Source of the DNA: an uncultured Ectothiorhodospiraceae bacterium
Lineage (GTDB): Bacteria; Pseudomonadota; Gammaproteobacteria; UBA6429; Thiohalophilaceae
Assembly (NCBI GenBank): GCA_947259575.1
Contig: CAMYMU010000033.1
Span: forward strand, 1 to 64,000
Direction of reading: 5' to 3'
DNA: 64,000 nucleotides
The notes under the pieces were generated by a model, which worked only from the letters and a program-made list of their open reading frames with translations, was not told the DNA's origin and did no database searches. Positions 1 through 9,863 of the stretch are shown in pieces. Made by a program: the position numbers and the translations under genes. Each line of letters starts with the position of its first letter. The stretch's first letter is position 1.

Positions 1-1
1 G

Positions 2-772
2 CCTCCGCATGAGAACAATAAAACTCGAATTGCTCCACCGAGACAGACAGGTGTGAATCAAATAACTGCATTACTAGCTGCGGATGATAATGAAGAAGCA
101 CTTAAGAAATGTGAAGGGATATTCTTCGAGATGGGCGGGCATATCTTACTCGACTTGCAGATGTATGCACATAAGGCAGCAAAGGCTCTCGGTAAAAATA
201 ACGTGGCTAATCTTATCGCCTTTGAAACGGCAGCATTTTTACAGCGTTTTCCAGGAATTGAGTCTTTACGCTTTGAGGACGATAGCGCTTGTGCGAATCC
301 TGAATGTCTCTCATGGCTTAACAAGTTAGGTGGTAATAATAAAAATGAAGCGCCATTGATTACGGCAGATGAAGATAGTGCCGAGCTGCTAGAGGAAATA
401 AATCAAGCTTGTGAAGAAGCAAATGATAAAGACTTAAATGCTGGACTTGCCAAGTTAAATGGATTTAGACCTAAAACGGAAAAGCAGCGTTTCCAATTAA
501 AGCTGGCGATGGCTCAACTTTGTTTAGACCATGGCCGTGCAGAGCTCGCGCTACCGATGCTAGATGAGTTAACAGAACAAGCCATCCGAACTTCACTAGC
601 AACATGGGATGTGGGTTTGGCAATGTCTGCTGCTAGACAATTACAAAATGCACTTCGTAGCGTGTCTGCAAGTGCAAGCGAGAAGAATCGTGCACGTTAT
701 GAGCAAAGACTTGAAGAAGTCACTGCTCAGATGTGTCGTTGGGACCTGGCACAGGCAGCGCATTATTTATAA
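2..772 (+). CDS. tssA: TssA-family T6SS protein, C-terminal part (5' end outside window)
   Basis: The frame is open from base 2 with no stop, so the gene begins upstream; a GTG at 53 is probably internal. The visible ~256 residues are helical and end in a segment typical of the long VasJ/TssA C-terminal domain: alternating Ala/Arg/Leu helices (ARYEQRLEEVTAQMCRWDLA) closing near the last residue. TssA proteins cap or prime sheath polymerisation at the baseplate. The position directly upstream of tssB supports the call. The N-terminal ImpA domain cannot be seen, so the subclass is inferred from the C-terminus only. Confidence 0.8.
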   Translation, partial: PPHENNKTRIAPPRQTGVNQITALLAADDNEEALKKCEGIFFEMGGHILLDLQMYAHKAAKALGKNNVANLIAFETAAFLQRFPGIESLRFEDDSACANPECLSWLNKLGGNNKNEAPLITADEDSAELLEEINQACEEANDKDLNAGLAKLNGFRPKTEKQRFQLKLAMAQLCLDHGRAELALPMLDELTEQAIRTSLATWDVGLAMSAARQLQNALRSVSASASEKNRARYEQRLEEVTAQMCRWDLAQAAHYL

Positions 773-899
773 ATATGTGTTTCCTGTGTTTGGCCAGGTA
801 TTAAGCGAGAATCTCTGATTAAGGCCATACGTGTTTTGGTTTTAGTCAGGGTTCTCAACAATAAAACGTTAACGTAACGTAATTTTTAAGGAGTAAGAA

Positions 900-1430
900 A
901 TGGCTGATAGCTTTCAAAATGAAATTCCGAAAGCGCGTGTGAACATTACGCTCGATGTGGAAACTGGGGGCGCACGTAAGAAGCTAGAATTACCACTCAA
1001 GATGCTTGCTTTGGGTGATTTTAGTGGGGGTAAAACCACAGGACGTGTTGCTGATCGTGAACGGATTAACATCAACAAACAGAATCTTGAACAGGTGCTT
1101 AAGGACTATACGCCTGAAGCAAAATTCACTGTCGATAATGCTATCAAGAATGATGGTACTGAAATCGGCGTGGATTTGAAGTTTGATAACTTCAAGGCTT
1201 TCAGTCCAGAACAAGTAGCCAAACAGGTTCCTGAGTTAGACAACCTGTTATCAATGCGTAACTTGTTAAAAGATCTGAAATCGAATCTTTTGGACAATGG
1301 TAAATTCCGACGTGAACTAGAAAGTATCGTTAAGAATCAACCAGAGCTCGAAGGACTTAAGGCTGAACTTGATAAGTTGGCACCAAAGGCAGAAGAAGCT
1401 GCTGAGTCAACTGAGTCTGAAGAAGCATAA
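900..1430 (+). CDS. tssB: T6SS contractile sheath small subunit TssB/VipA
   Basis: 176 residues, the normal TssB length. The N-terminus carries the family pattern of a short basic stretch followed by ARVNITLDVETGGARKKLELP and then LALGDFSGG. The C-terminus is acidic and Ala/Glu-rich. TssB pairs with TssC to build the cytoplasmic sheath whose contraction drives the Hcp/VgrG needle. A strong AAGGAG ribosome site lies just before the ATG. tssC follows after 32 bases, so the two should be co-translated in stoichiometric amounts. Confidence 0.97.
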   Translation: MADSFQNEIPKARVNITLDVETGGARKKLELPLKMLALGDFSGGKTTGRVADRERININKQNLEQVLKDYTPEAKFTVDNAIKNDGTEIGVDLKFDNFKAFSPEQVAKQVPELDNLLSMRNLLKDLKSNLLDNGKFRRELESIVKNQPELEGLKAELDKLAPKAEEAAESTESEEA

Positions 1431-1462
1431 CCGTAAACTAGCTAGCTAGGGGAGAAATACAA

Positions 1463-2998
1463 ATGGCTATTCAAGAACATGCAAATGCCGATCAGGCAGT
1501 TGTTGAAGAGCAACAAGAAGGAAACGTTTACGAACGTCTATGTGGACTGGTAGATATTCAACCAGTAACAGATTCTGTTGCTTATGATGCGTTTAGCGAT
1601 GTCGCTGCGATGGCAGATACATCATTGAATGAGCGCCTGACTGCAGCGTTACAGGTCTTCCTGGAAGTTATGGAAGATAGTTCATCAAACGTTGAAAAAA
1701 TTGATAAAGTTTTGCTTGATCAATATATCGCAAAAATCGATCAAACCCTGAGTCGTCAACTCGACAAGATCATGCACCATGAACGATTCCAGAAAATTGA
1801 ATCGGCATGGAAAGGTCTGAAGTATCTGGTTGATCGAACTGATTTTAAAGCAAACGTAAAAATTGAATTGCTTGACTGTTCAAAAGAAGATCTGCAGGAA
1901 GACTTTGAAGATGCGCCAGATACGACTCAATCAGGTTTGTATAAGCACATTTATGTACAGGAATACGATACACCTGGAGGCGAGCCAATCTCAACGGTCG
2001 TATCAAACTATGAGTTTGATGCAGGTGCACAGGATGTTGCACTGTTGACAGAACTGTCGCGAGTTTCGTCAGTCACACACTGCCCATTCTTAGGTTCAGT
2101 CGGTCACTCATTCTTTAAGAAGGGTGATATCAATGATCTGCCTAAGGTACATGACCTTGAGAACTATATGGACCGTGCAGAATATATTCGCTGGCGTGGA
2201 TTCCGTGAGTCAGAAGATTCGCGTTACCTCGGTTTAACCCTTCCTCGTTTCTTGCTGCGTTTACCTTATGGACAGGAAAACAATCCTGTTAAAGCATTTA
2301 ACTATGAAGAAGAAGTTAATGCAGAGGGCAGTGAAAACTACTTATGGGGAAATTCGAGTTTTGCCTTCGCGGCCAACATGGCGCGAAGCTTCAAGGATAA
2401 TGGCTGGTGTGTGAATATTCGTGGACCTGAGTCGGGCGGTAAAGTAGAGAGCCTACCTATTCATTTATATGATGCAGGTAAAGGTTTACAAGGAAAGATT
2501 CCTACCGAAATCATCATTCCAGAAACACGTGAGCTAGAATTCGCCGAGTTAGGGTTTATTCCGCTTAGTTATTATAAAAATAGTGACTATGCGTGTTTCT
2601 TCTCTGCTAATTCTGCACAAAAGGCACCTGAATACAATACACCAGAGGCAACTGCAAATAGCCGAATCAATGCGCGTTTGCCATATATCTTCCTGGTATC
2701 ACGTCTAGCGCACTACTTAAAAGTGCTACAGCGTGAAAACATTGGTTCAACCAAGAGTCGCAAAGTACTCGAGCAAGAGCTAAATGAATGGGTGCAAACC
2801 TTAGTAACCAAGATGAATGATCCAGATCCTGATTTGATTGCAACACACCCTCTGCGTGATGGTCGCGTTGAAGTCAAAGAGATTCCGGAAAATCCTGGTT
2901 TCTATAGTGTGAGCCTCTACGTCATGCCTCACTTCCAGATTGAAGGTGTAGATGTGAAGTTGTCATTAGTAGCACAAATGCCTAATGCAGAAGGCTAA
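1463..2998 (+). CDS. tssC: T6SS contractile sheath large subunit TssC/VipB
   Basis: 511 residues, close to the usual ~490-510. Conserved TssC features are visible: the long N-terminal helix region with the LDKIMHHERFQKIESAWKGL motif, the SVGHSFF and YLGLTLPRFLLRLPYG segments, and the C-terminal domain ending in SLVAQMP. It forms the sheath with TssB. GGGGAGA precedes the ATG. The 214-base gap after it, before hcp, contains a GGA-loop hairpin described separately. Confidence 0.98.
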   Translation: MAIQEHANADQAVVEEQQEGNVYERLCGLVDIQPVTDSVAYDAFSDVAAMADTSLNERLTAALQVFLEVMEDSSSNVEKIDKVLLDQYIAKIDQTLSRQLDKIMHHERFQKIESAWKGLKYLVDRTDFKANVKIELLDCSKEDLQEDFEDAPDTTQSGLYKHIYVQEYDTPGGEPISTVVSNYEFDAGAQDVALLTELSRVSSVTHCPFLGSVGHSFFKKGDINDLPKVHDLENYMDRAEYIRWRGFRESEDSRYLGLTLPRFLLRLPYGQENNPVKAFNYEEEVNAEGSENYLWGNSSFAFAANMARSFKDNGWCVNIRGPESGGKVESLPIHLYDAGKGLQGKIPTEIIIPETRELEFAELGFIPLSYYKNSDYACFFSANSAQKAPEYNTPEATANSRINARLPYIFLVSRLAHYLKVLQRENIGSTKSRKVLEQELNEWVQTLVTKMNDPDPDLIATHPLRDGRVEVKEIPENPGFYSVSLYVMPHFQIEGVDVKLSLVAQMPNAEG

Positions 2999-3012
2999 GC
3001 TGTAATCTCCAA

Positions 3013-3032
3013 GCGGCGGAAGGATTCGCCGC
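3013..3032 (+). promoter_or_regulatory. GGA-loop hairpin in the tssC-hcp intergenic region
   Basis: A perfect 6-bp GC stem (GCGGCG / CGCCGC) encloses an 8-base loop containing AGGA. This is the shape of a CsrA/RsmA binding hairpin, a known regulator class for T6SS mRNAs. It sits about 180 bases upstream of hcp, so it could also be an RNA-processing or stability element. No T-tract follows, so it is not an obvious terminator. Binding is inferred. Confidence 0.4.
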
Positions 3033-3212
3033 GGTGTTTACTAAGAACGTATTGGTAAATGCCAAAATGGCAGCGTGCAACGGAACCGTGCGTTGAAACT
3101 TGGGTGTGCGATTGGGGCGTAATGCTTCGTATGCTTAAGATTGGTGGATTCAAATGTCTAATTCTTGATGTTTGAGTCATGGAAATTGAAAAACTTAAAA
3201 AGGAAACTAATT

Positions 3213-3698
3213 ATGCCTATTCCAGCATATATGACTGTCAGCGATGACACAGGAAAGAAAATCGATGGTTCATGTACCGTAGAAGGCCGTGAAGGTACTA
3301 GTGAAGTTGTAGAGTTCGATCACGAAGTGCGTATGCCTATCGATGCCGATGATGGAACTATCACCGGTACTCGTAAGCACGAGCCTTTTGTTTTTACTAA
3401 ATCATATGATTCGGCCTCACCTTATCTATATAAGGCTGTGACCAATGGTCAAACTCTTAAAGAGTTGACAATGATTTGGTACAAAATCGACGATACTGGA
3501 GCGGAGAAGGAGTACTTCCGTCATACTTTGGAGGATGTAAAAATTACCTCTATCAAACCTAAGATGCATAACACTAAAGATCTAGATAAAGAGCGTTATC
3601 CGCATCTGGAAACCGTTAGTTGTAAGTACGGCAAAATTACATGGACTTATGCCGACGGCAACATCGAGTTTTCTGACTCTTGGGTCGAAAGCCGATAG
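3213..3698 (+). CDS. hcp: T6SS inner tube protein Hcp (TssD)
   Basis: 161 residues from the ATG at 3213, chosen because AGGAAACTAATT places a good ribosome site before it and because Hcp proteins start with a MPIPAYM-like sequence; a longer in-frame start at 3165 would add an untypical leader. Conserved elements include the VEFDHEVRMP strand, HEPFVFTKSYDSASPYLYKAV and the C-terminal KYGKITWTYADGNIEFSDSW. Hcp hexamers stack into the expelled tube and chaperone small effectors. Confidence 0.97.
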   Translation: MPIPAYMTVSDDTGKKIDGSCTVEGREGTSEVVEFDHEVRMPIDADDGTITGTRKHEPFVFTKSYDSASPYLYKAVTNGQTLKELTMIWYKIDDTGAEKEYFRHTLEDVKITSIKPKMHNTKDLDKERYPHLETVSCKYGKITWTYADGNIEFSDSWVESR

Positions 3699-3758
3699 GT
3701 GGGGGTTTGAGGTATGTGCTTTGCACATACCTCATCTCTTAATCTGCCAGGTATAAAT

Positions 3759-4178
3759 ATGCAACACGCCTTATTTGAAATATTAACGGGTCAGTTTTCT
3801 AATTCGCAGCCGATTGAGGATGTTCCTCGTGAAGGGGATATTCAGATGAGTGTTATGGATCATTTGACTCGATTGTTAAATGCGCGCAAGGGCTCGATGG
3901 TACATGACCCAGACTATGGATTAACGGATATTGGGCAAATATATCAAGGTTTGCCTTACTCAGTTAATGAGTTAATCGATGTTATAAGAAAGGCCATTTT
4001 GAAATATGAGCCACGGCTCTCTAGAGTTGATGTCGCATTTAAACCGATGGTGACAACAGATTGTGTTTTGTATCTAGAGATATTCGGTAGGCTACGAAAT
4101 GGTGAATTCGTTTCTTATGACACCTATTTTTTGAGTGGCGGTAATGCCCAGATTAAACCAGGCCGAAGAAAAGGCTGA
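3759..4178 (+). CDS. tssE: T6SS baseplate wedge protein TssE (gp25-like)
   Basis: 139 residues from the ATG at 3759; an in-frame upstream start at 3714 has no better ribosome site and would add a non-conserved extension. The LTRLLNARKGSMVHDPDYGL motif is the gp25/lysozyme-like signature shared by TssE and phage T4 gp25. TssE is a wedge subunit with TssF and TssG and helps nucleate the sheath. Order after hcp and before tssF is canonical. Confidence 0.95.
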   Translation: MQHALFEILTGQFSNSQPIEDVPREGDIQMSVMDHLTRLLNARKGSMVHDPDYGLTDIGQIYQGLPYSVNELIDVIRKAILKYEPRLSRVDVAFKPMVTTDCVLYLEIFGRLRNGEFVSYDTYFLSGGNAQIKPGRRKG

Positions 4179-4199
4179 CAAGTGTTGGAGCTCATATAG

Positions 4200-5933
4200 A
4201 TGCGCGATTATTACGAAGCAGAATTAAGATTATTGCATGACTCTGCGCTGGATTTTGCTAAGGCATATCCGGAACAGGCGGGTATGTTAAATCTTAGTGA
4301 AGTAAAAGATCGCGATCCCTATATAGAACGATTGCTTGAAGGAATGGCATTTCTGACTGCGCAAATTCGTCAGCATATTGACGACGATATTCCAGAGATC
4401 AGTGAAACACTATTAAACCAACTGTGGCCACATTTTCTACGTCCATACCCGTCTGCGTCGATCGTTAATTTCACACCTCGCATAGGTCAGTTACAGCAGA
4501 CGCAGCAAATTGACAAAGGCACAGTTCTTTTAACATCACCAGTTGGTGATGAGAGAGTGATTTGCCGCTTTAGGTCAACCGCTGAGGTTAAATTAAATCC
4601 TGTGCGCATTATTAAAATGGATATGAACGAGCCTGCAAGCGGTGGCACGTCCATCAATTTAACCTTCCAAATGGACAGTGGAATTTCTGGTAATGATATA
4701 GATCTGTCTGATTTGAAATTTTATATCCATGCCGACCCAGCGATTGCGCTCTGGTTACATTACCAGCTGTGTATGCAGTTAGAGAAAGTTAGAGTTTTGT
4801 TCCCAGATCAACCCACTAAAAAAGCGATAGAATTGAATGGTCGCGATGCAGTGAAGCCAGCGCATCTCACCTCAGATGACGCCATGATCAATATGTCGGG
4901 TCGTAGTTTTCATGGTTTTCATTTACTGCAGGATTATTTCTGTTTTAGAGAAAAATACATGTTTTTTACTCTAAAAGGCTTGGAGGATGTCGATTGGCCA
5001 TATACATCATCCAATTTCCAGTTAGAGTTTAAAATAAAAGGCATTTGTCCATCCGATCATAATCTGAAAAAAGAAAACTTTTTATTACACTGTTCGCCGG
5101 TAGTAAATCTGTTTGAGCATACTAGCGAGCCAGTACATTTATCGCATAAACGCAGTGAATATCCCGTAATTGCTGATACGCATGCGAGAGAAGGCATGCA
5201 GGTATATAGCCTGGACAAGGTGGTTGGAATTGATTCAGAAACGGGCGACCGTAATGAATACAGCCCCATGCACACTTTTCAGCACCGACAGAAGACAGGG
5301 CGGTACTTCAATAGTCACCGAAAAAATTTAGGGACGGGCCGCACCGATACGATGTTGGCGGTTGGCGGTAAGACAAATTTCAAGACCGAGATGCTGTCGT
5401 GCACCATCACTGCAAGTAATAGTAGCTATCCACGTCGTTATCTGAAAGAAAATGACATACGCACTCCATCCGTTGATTTTCCTTCGTATGCTGCCTTTTC
5501 GAATATAACAAGACCAACAGCGATGCTTGAGCCGCCAGAAAGTGCTCGCTTTCAATGGAATCTGATTTCACATTTGTCACTAAACTATAACTCGATTACA
5601 GATCTTGAGACGCTCAAACGTTTATTGTCTTTATATGACTGGTCTAACAGCGAACAGAATAAGCGCCGTATCGAAGGGCTTAAAGATATTGAAGTCAAAG
5701 CAGTTGATCGAATTCGTCGGGGAGCTCTTATGCGTGGCCTCGATATCCGCTTAACTATGCATGAAGATCATTATCGTTCTAAGTCAGACATTTATTTGTT
5801 CGGGCAAGTGTTGCAGCACTTTTTTAGTATGTATGCAGCGATGAATTGCTTTATTCAAACTCGTGTTTTGTGCCATCCATCAAATGAGGAGATCGTGTGG
5901 GAACCACTAGTCGGCGAAAACTCCCCGATTTAA
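4200..5933 (+). CDS. tssF: T6SS baseplate protein TssF (VasA/ImpG)
   Basis: 577 residues, normal for TssF. It opens with MRDYYEAELRLLHDSALDFAKAYPEQAGML and then DPYIERLLEGMAFLTAQIRQHIDDDIPEI, the diagnostic N-terminal motif. LWPHFLRPYPS and the C-terminal FGQVLQHFFSMYAAMNCF segment are also conserved. TssF forms the (TssF)2TssG wedge core. Its 3' end overlaps the start of tssG by 37 bases, implying translational coupling. Confidence 0.98.
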   Translation: MRDYYEAELRLLHDSALDFAKAYPEQAGMLNLSEVKDRDPYIERLLEGMAFLTAQIRQHIDDDIPEISETLLNQLWPHFLRPYPSASIVNFTPRIGQLQQTQQIDKGTVLLTSPVGDERVICRFRSTAEVKLNPVRIIKMDMNEPASGGTSINLTFQMDSGISGNDIDLSDLKFYIHADPAIALWLHYQLCMQLEKVRVLFPDQPTKKAIELNGRDAVKPAHLTSDDAMINMSGRSFHGFHLLQDYFCFREKYMFFTLKGLEDVDWPYTSSNFQLEFKIKGICPSDHNLKKENFLLHCSPVVNLFEHTSEPVHLSHKRSEYPVIADTHAREGMQVYSLDKVVGIDSETGDRNEYSPMHTFQHRQKTGRYFNSHRKNLGTGRTDTMLAVGGKTNFKTEMLSCTITASNSSYPRRYLKENDIRTPSVDFPSYAAFSNITRPTAMLEPPESARFQWNLISHLSLNYNSITDLETLKRLLSLYDWSNSEQNKRRIEGLKDIEVKAVDRIRRGALMRGLDIRLTMHEDHYRSKSDIYLFGQVLQHFFSMYAAMNCFIQTRVLCHPSNEEIVWEPLVGENSPI

Positions 5934-6937
5934 TCGAGGACGTATTCGAAAACGCACCCAAGTATGAATTCTATCAGGTAATGCGCCTGTTAGAATCCGG
6001 CTGGTATGGCCATGGCGAAGTCGGACGTGGACTCGATAAGTGGTTGCGTATGCGTCCCGCACCTGAAATTAGTTTTCCAGGCGCCGATGTCCGTCGTTGT
6101 GAATTTGATGATAATGGTAATGTCGATCTGCAGTTAAATTTCATGGGGTTGTATGGTGTGGATGCGCCGGTGCCATACTATTTCACCGAGTTTATTGCTC
6201 GTGATGATGAGTCCAGTGAGAGTATGCGTGCATTTCTCGATATTTTTTCACATAGACTATATGCATTATTTTATCTGGCCTGGAAAAAATATCGTCCCCA
6301 TGTCGATCTGGATAAACCAGATTCGCCATATCTTGATTATGTCATTGCCTTATCGGGGCAAACACTAAAGCAAACAGACACCGTTGAATTAGGTTTTAGC
6401 GGTTCAATGGGATCGCGGGTTAGAAATGCGACCTCTTTGGCTGGAATGCTAAGTGAATTTATGGGGAATGTACCGGCCAAAGTAGAAGAGTTTGTACCGC
6501 GTTGGGTGAAGATCGATAGTGAAGCATTTGTTGGTGGTGAAGGCCATCAGGCAATGGAGCTTGGGGATAATACCATTCTAGGTGATGAGGTACTGGATAT
6601 CAGTGGCAAAATTGATATTCGCATTGGGCCACTGGATGTGGCTGATATTAAAAAGCTTCTGCCAGGAAAACCTGATTCACTAGCGCTGGGAAACCTGATT
6701 AAACGCTATCTGGATCCCACTATCGATTTTGATCTTGTATTGATCATTAAACCATCATCGGTATTAGGAATGCAGCTTGGTTCAGAGGATATCATGTTGG
6801 GTTGGTCTACATGGGTTGGGTACCAGGTTGCTGATATGGATGAGCTACGAATACCAGGTGAAAGCCTATTTATTACTCATAAACAAGAGTTAGAAGAATC
6901 TAAAAAAACCAATGCTGAATTAGCAATGGTCGCATAA
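5897..6937 (+). CDS. tssG: T6SS baseplate protein TssG (VasB/ImpH)
   Basis: 346 residues. The start is a GTG at 5897 inside the end of tssF, with GAGGAG six bases upstream, which decides the start. TssG hallmarks are YEFYQVMRLLE near the N-terminus, FMGLYGVDAPVPYYFTE and the FLDIFSHRLYALFYLAWKKYRP motif. It joins TssF and TssE in the wedge. The C-terminal WVGYQ segment is followed by a short charged tail. Confidence 0.97.
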   Translation: MGTTSRRKLPDLIEDVFENAPKYEFYQVMRLLESGWYGHGEVGRGLDKWLRMRPAPEISFPGADVRRCEFDDNGNVDLQLNFMGLYGVDAPVPYYFTEFIARDDESSESMRAFLDIFSHRLYALFYLAWKKYRPHVDLDKPDSPYLDYVIALSGQTLKQTDTVELGFSGSMGSRVRNATSLAGMLSEFMGNVPAKVEEFVPRWVKIDSEAFVGGEGHQAMELGDNTILGDEVLDISGKIDIRIGPLDVADIKKLLPGKPDSLALGNLIKRYLDPTIDFDLVLIIKPSSVLGMQLGSEDIMLGWSTWVGYQVADMDELRIPGESLFITHKQELEESKKTNAELAMVA

Positions 6938-6964
6938 CAAAAAGGACAGTAAGGGGAAAGGACG

Positions 6965-9835
6965 TTGAATAATAAACATGTGAAAACATTATTGGAAAAA
7001 TTAAACGATTACTGTGCACGTGCATTGGAAAATGCGGCCTCATTTGCCAGCACCCGCACTCACTATGAAGTCACGCTTGATCATTTTGTTATTAAGCTGA
7101 TGGAAGAGGGGGGGAGTGATTTTGATCGCGCATTAACACACTTTGAAATTGATCAAGACCAACTGTGGCAAGAAATTCTTGAGCATATGGCAACCTTCAA
7201 TTCGAATAATCAGGGTAAACCGGGTTTTTCGCCGGTGTTATTTCAGTGGTTGGAAAAGGCCTACATAGCGTCATCACTTCATTATGAGATGGAACAGATC
7301 CGCTCGATTTCGTTACTTGATGCACTTATAGAAATATCTCCAACACTGCCTGGCTCTGCTTATCAGGTACTGGATAATATTCCGCTGGATATTTTGCGAA
7401 AGAATTATGAGGCAATTATTGATGGCTCGGTTGAGGCAGAGTCATATGTGCCGCCCGTTTTGCAGATGCCAGGTACTGAAAATAAAACAACTACAAAGAC
7501 GGCAAAAGGCAAAACGACAAAGGTCGGTGCTGCCGCACCTTCACCCGCAGCCCAGCAAGGTGATCCCGCATTGGCACGATTTACTGAAGATGTAACCGCA
7601 AAAGCGGCAGAAGGGCGTATCGATCCTGTATTAGGCCGCGATGATGAAATCCGCTTGATGATTGATATCTTAAGCCGTCGTCGAAAGAACAATCCAATTC
7701 TGGTAGGTGAGCCGGGTGTGGGTAAAACGGCATTAGTAGAAGGCCTGGCACTACGTATTGCAGAAGACACGGTTCCCGATAATCTTAAAAAGATCCGCGT
7801 GCACACCTTAGACCTTGGTCTGCTACAGGCAGGCGCGGGTGTTAAAGGTGAGTTTGAAAAACGTCTAAAAGCAGTTATCGATGAAGTTAAAAACTCAACA
7901 ACACCGATTATTATGTTCATTGATGAAGCGCATACTTTAATTGGCGCAGGTGGACAGGCCGGCATGAGTGATGCGGCGAATCTTCTTAAACCAGCATTAG
8001 CACGAGGTGAGTTACGTACTATTGCTGCAACCACCTGGTCTGAGTACAAGCAGTATTTCGAGCGTGATGCGGCTCTGGAACGTCGTTTCCAGTTGGTCAA
8101 GGTAGAAGAGCCTTCCATCGACAAAGCAATATTGATGTTGAATGGTTTAAAAGATAAGTATCAGGCACACCATAATATTTTAATCACTGACGAGGCGATT
8201 GATTCAGCGGTTAAATTATCAAGCCGATATATCAATGGTCGTTTTTTACCTGATAAAGCCATCGATCTACTCGACACTGCGGCGGCCAGGATCAGAATGG
8301 GTCAGGCAGCAAAACCAGCTTCTATAGAATCAGCCGATAGCCATATCACTTATATCGAAAAACGCTTAAAGCAACTCGATGAAGAGAAAAAAGATGGTTT
8401 ATTCGTCGACGAGCGTTTAGTTGGTAGCCTCGAGCAAGACATGCAAGAGACCATTAAACGACGTGATGAAGAAATTGCCCGTTGGGAGCAAGAGACGCAG
8501 CTGGTTAGTGAGATCCACGAGAAGCGCGGTGAGCTTAAGGAACATTACGCTGCTGAAAAACCTAACAAAAAGGCGATTGATAAATCGCTGAAAGATAGCA
8601 AAAAGGCCCGTATTTCACTGGTGGACATACAAGGTCAGGAGCCGTTGGTGCAGGCCGAGGTAAATGGTGCAGCCATCGCAAAGATCATCTCGGACTGGAC
8701 CGGTATCCCGGTTGGTAATATGCAAAAGAATGATGCCAATGCATTGATCGCCTTCGAAGATCGGATCGGTTGCCGCGTTGTTGGCCAGGATATGGCGATC
8801 GCCAGTATTGGACGGGCGATTCGTAGTGCACGCGCAGGCTTAAGTAATCCTGAGTCACCGCTAGGTGTATTTCTGTTAACAGGCCCAAGTGGCGTAGGTA
8901 AAACCGAAACCGCACGTGCCATTTCGGAAGAGTTGTATGGTGGTGAACGTTTCCTGATTACGATCAATATGAGCGAGTACCAGGAAGCACATACCGTTTC
9001 CCAATTAAAGGGCTCACCTCCTGGTTATGTTGGTTATGGTGAAGGTGGCGTATTGACGGAAGCCGTACGGCAACGGCCTTACTCGGTTGTGCTACTTGAT
9101 GAAGTTGAAAAGGCCCATCCTGATGTGATGAATCTCTTCTTTCAGGTCTTTGACCGTGGCTTTATGCGCGATGGTGAAGGTCGTGAAATTGATTTCAAGA
9201 ACACCATTATTTTGATGACGTCTAATATGGCCAGTTCGGAAATCACGGATATGACCTCTGAACCTATTCAAGAGCCCATTACTGAAGTTGATGTTCAGGA
9301 ACTTGGGGAAATAACACAATCTGAGAATGGAGCAAGCTCGGAAGCAGAACTGACAACAGATGAGGTTGTGGATGAGTGGTCCATGCCAAGTATCGGAACC
9401 ATCCGTGAAAGTATTCAACCTATTTTGCTACGTCACTTCCAGCCAGCGTTACTTGGCCGTATGCAAGTCGTGCCATTTATCGCGCTGGATCAAGAGGCCT
9501 TAAAAAACATTGTGGCGTTAAAACTCGATGGTGTGGCGCAACGTCTTAAAGACAGTCATGATATGGAATTCCGTTGTACGCCTGAGATTCTGGACTATCT
9601 TGCAGAACGTTGCACTCAAACTGAAACAGGGGCGCGTTATATTAATTCGATTATTGAACAACAACTTCTACCAGAGGTCGCAAGGAGTATTCTGGCATAC
9701 ATGATGGAAGACGATATGCCAGACATTTTGACTCTGGAGCTGGATGAAAATGGTGAGATGTCGCTAGTCTTTGCAGATAAGCAACCTGAACCAACACAAA
9801 AATCAGCCAGCATAGAAGCAGAGGCGATAGCGTAA
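6965..9835 (+). CDS. clpV: T6SS sheath-disassembly AAA+ ATPase ClpV (TssH)
   Basis: 956 residues, starting at a TTG preceded by AAGGGGAAAGGA. The N-domain (about 1-150) is followed by a Pro/Thr/Lys-rich linker, AAA1 with Walker A GEPGVGKT near residue 248 and Walker B IMFIDEAH, a coiled-coil middle domain, and AAA2 with GPSGVGKT near residue 639 and VVLLDEVEKAH. This is the ClpB/ClpV layout, and the T6SS setting makes it ClpV, which recycles contracted TssBC sheaths. An acidic insert of about 50 residues (roughly 765-815) separates parts of AAA2, as in other ClpV proteins. Confidence 0.97.
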   Translation: MNNKHVKTLLEKLNDYCARALENAASFASTRTHYEVTLDHFVIKLMEEGGSDFDRALTHFEIDQDQLWQEILEHMATFNSNNQGKPGFSPVLFQWLEKAYIASSLHYEMEQIRSISLLDALIEISPTLPGSAYQVLDNIPLDILRKNYEAIIDGSVEAESYVPPVLQMPGTENKTTTKTAKGKTTKVGAAAPSPAAQQGDPALARFTEDVTAKAAEGRIDPVLGRDDEIRLMIDILSRRRKNNPILVGEPGVGKTALVEGLALRIAEDTVPDNLKKIRVHTLDLGLLQAGAGVKGEFEKRLKAVIDEVKNSTTPIIMFIDEAHTLIGAGGQAGMSDAANLLKPALARGELRTIAATTWSEYKQYFERDAALERRFQLVKVEEPSIDKAILMLNGLKDKYQAHHNILITDEAIDSAVKLSSRYINGRFLPDKAIDLLDTAAARIRMGQAAKPASIESADSHITYIEKRLKQLDEEKKDGLFVDERLVGSLEQDMQETIKRRDEEIARWEQETQLVSEIHEKRGELKEHYAAEKPNKKAIDKSLKDSKKARISLVDIQGQEPLVQAEVNGAAIAKIISDWTGIPVGNMQKNDANALIAFEDRIGCRVVGQDMAIASIGRAIRSARAGLSNPESPLGVFLLTGPSGVGKTETARAISEELYGGERFLITINMSEYQEAHTVSQLKGSPPGYVGYGEGGVLTEAVRQRPYSVVLLDEVEKAHPDVMNLFFQVFDRGFMRDGEGREIDFKNTIILMTSNMASSEITDMTSEPIQEPITEVDVQELGEITQSENGASSEAELTTDEVVDEWSMPSIGTIRESIQPILLRHFQPALLGRMQVVPFIALDQEALKNIVALKLDGVAQRLKDSHDMEFRCTPEILDYLAERCTQTETGARYINSIIEQQLLPEVARSILAYMMEDDMPDILTLELDENGEMSLVFADKQPEPTQKSASIEAEAIA

Positions 9836-9863
9836 AGAAATTTAAAAGGACTTGCAGTAACAC

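Noticed and set aside
3093..3130. Sigma-54 or sigma-70 promoter before hcp
   Set aside because: TTGAAA and GC-rich blocks exist, but the spacing to a -10 or the GG/GC spacing for sigma-54 does not fit.
7405..8124. 239-codon minus-strand open frame inside clpV
   Set aside because: It lies antisense to the conserved AAA1 domain of clpV; the Ser/Arg-rich product resembles no family and follows from codon bias of the real gene.
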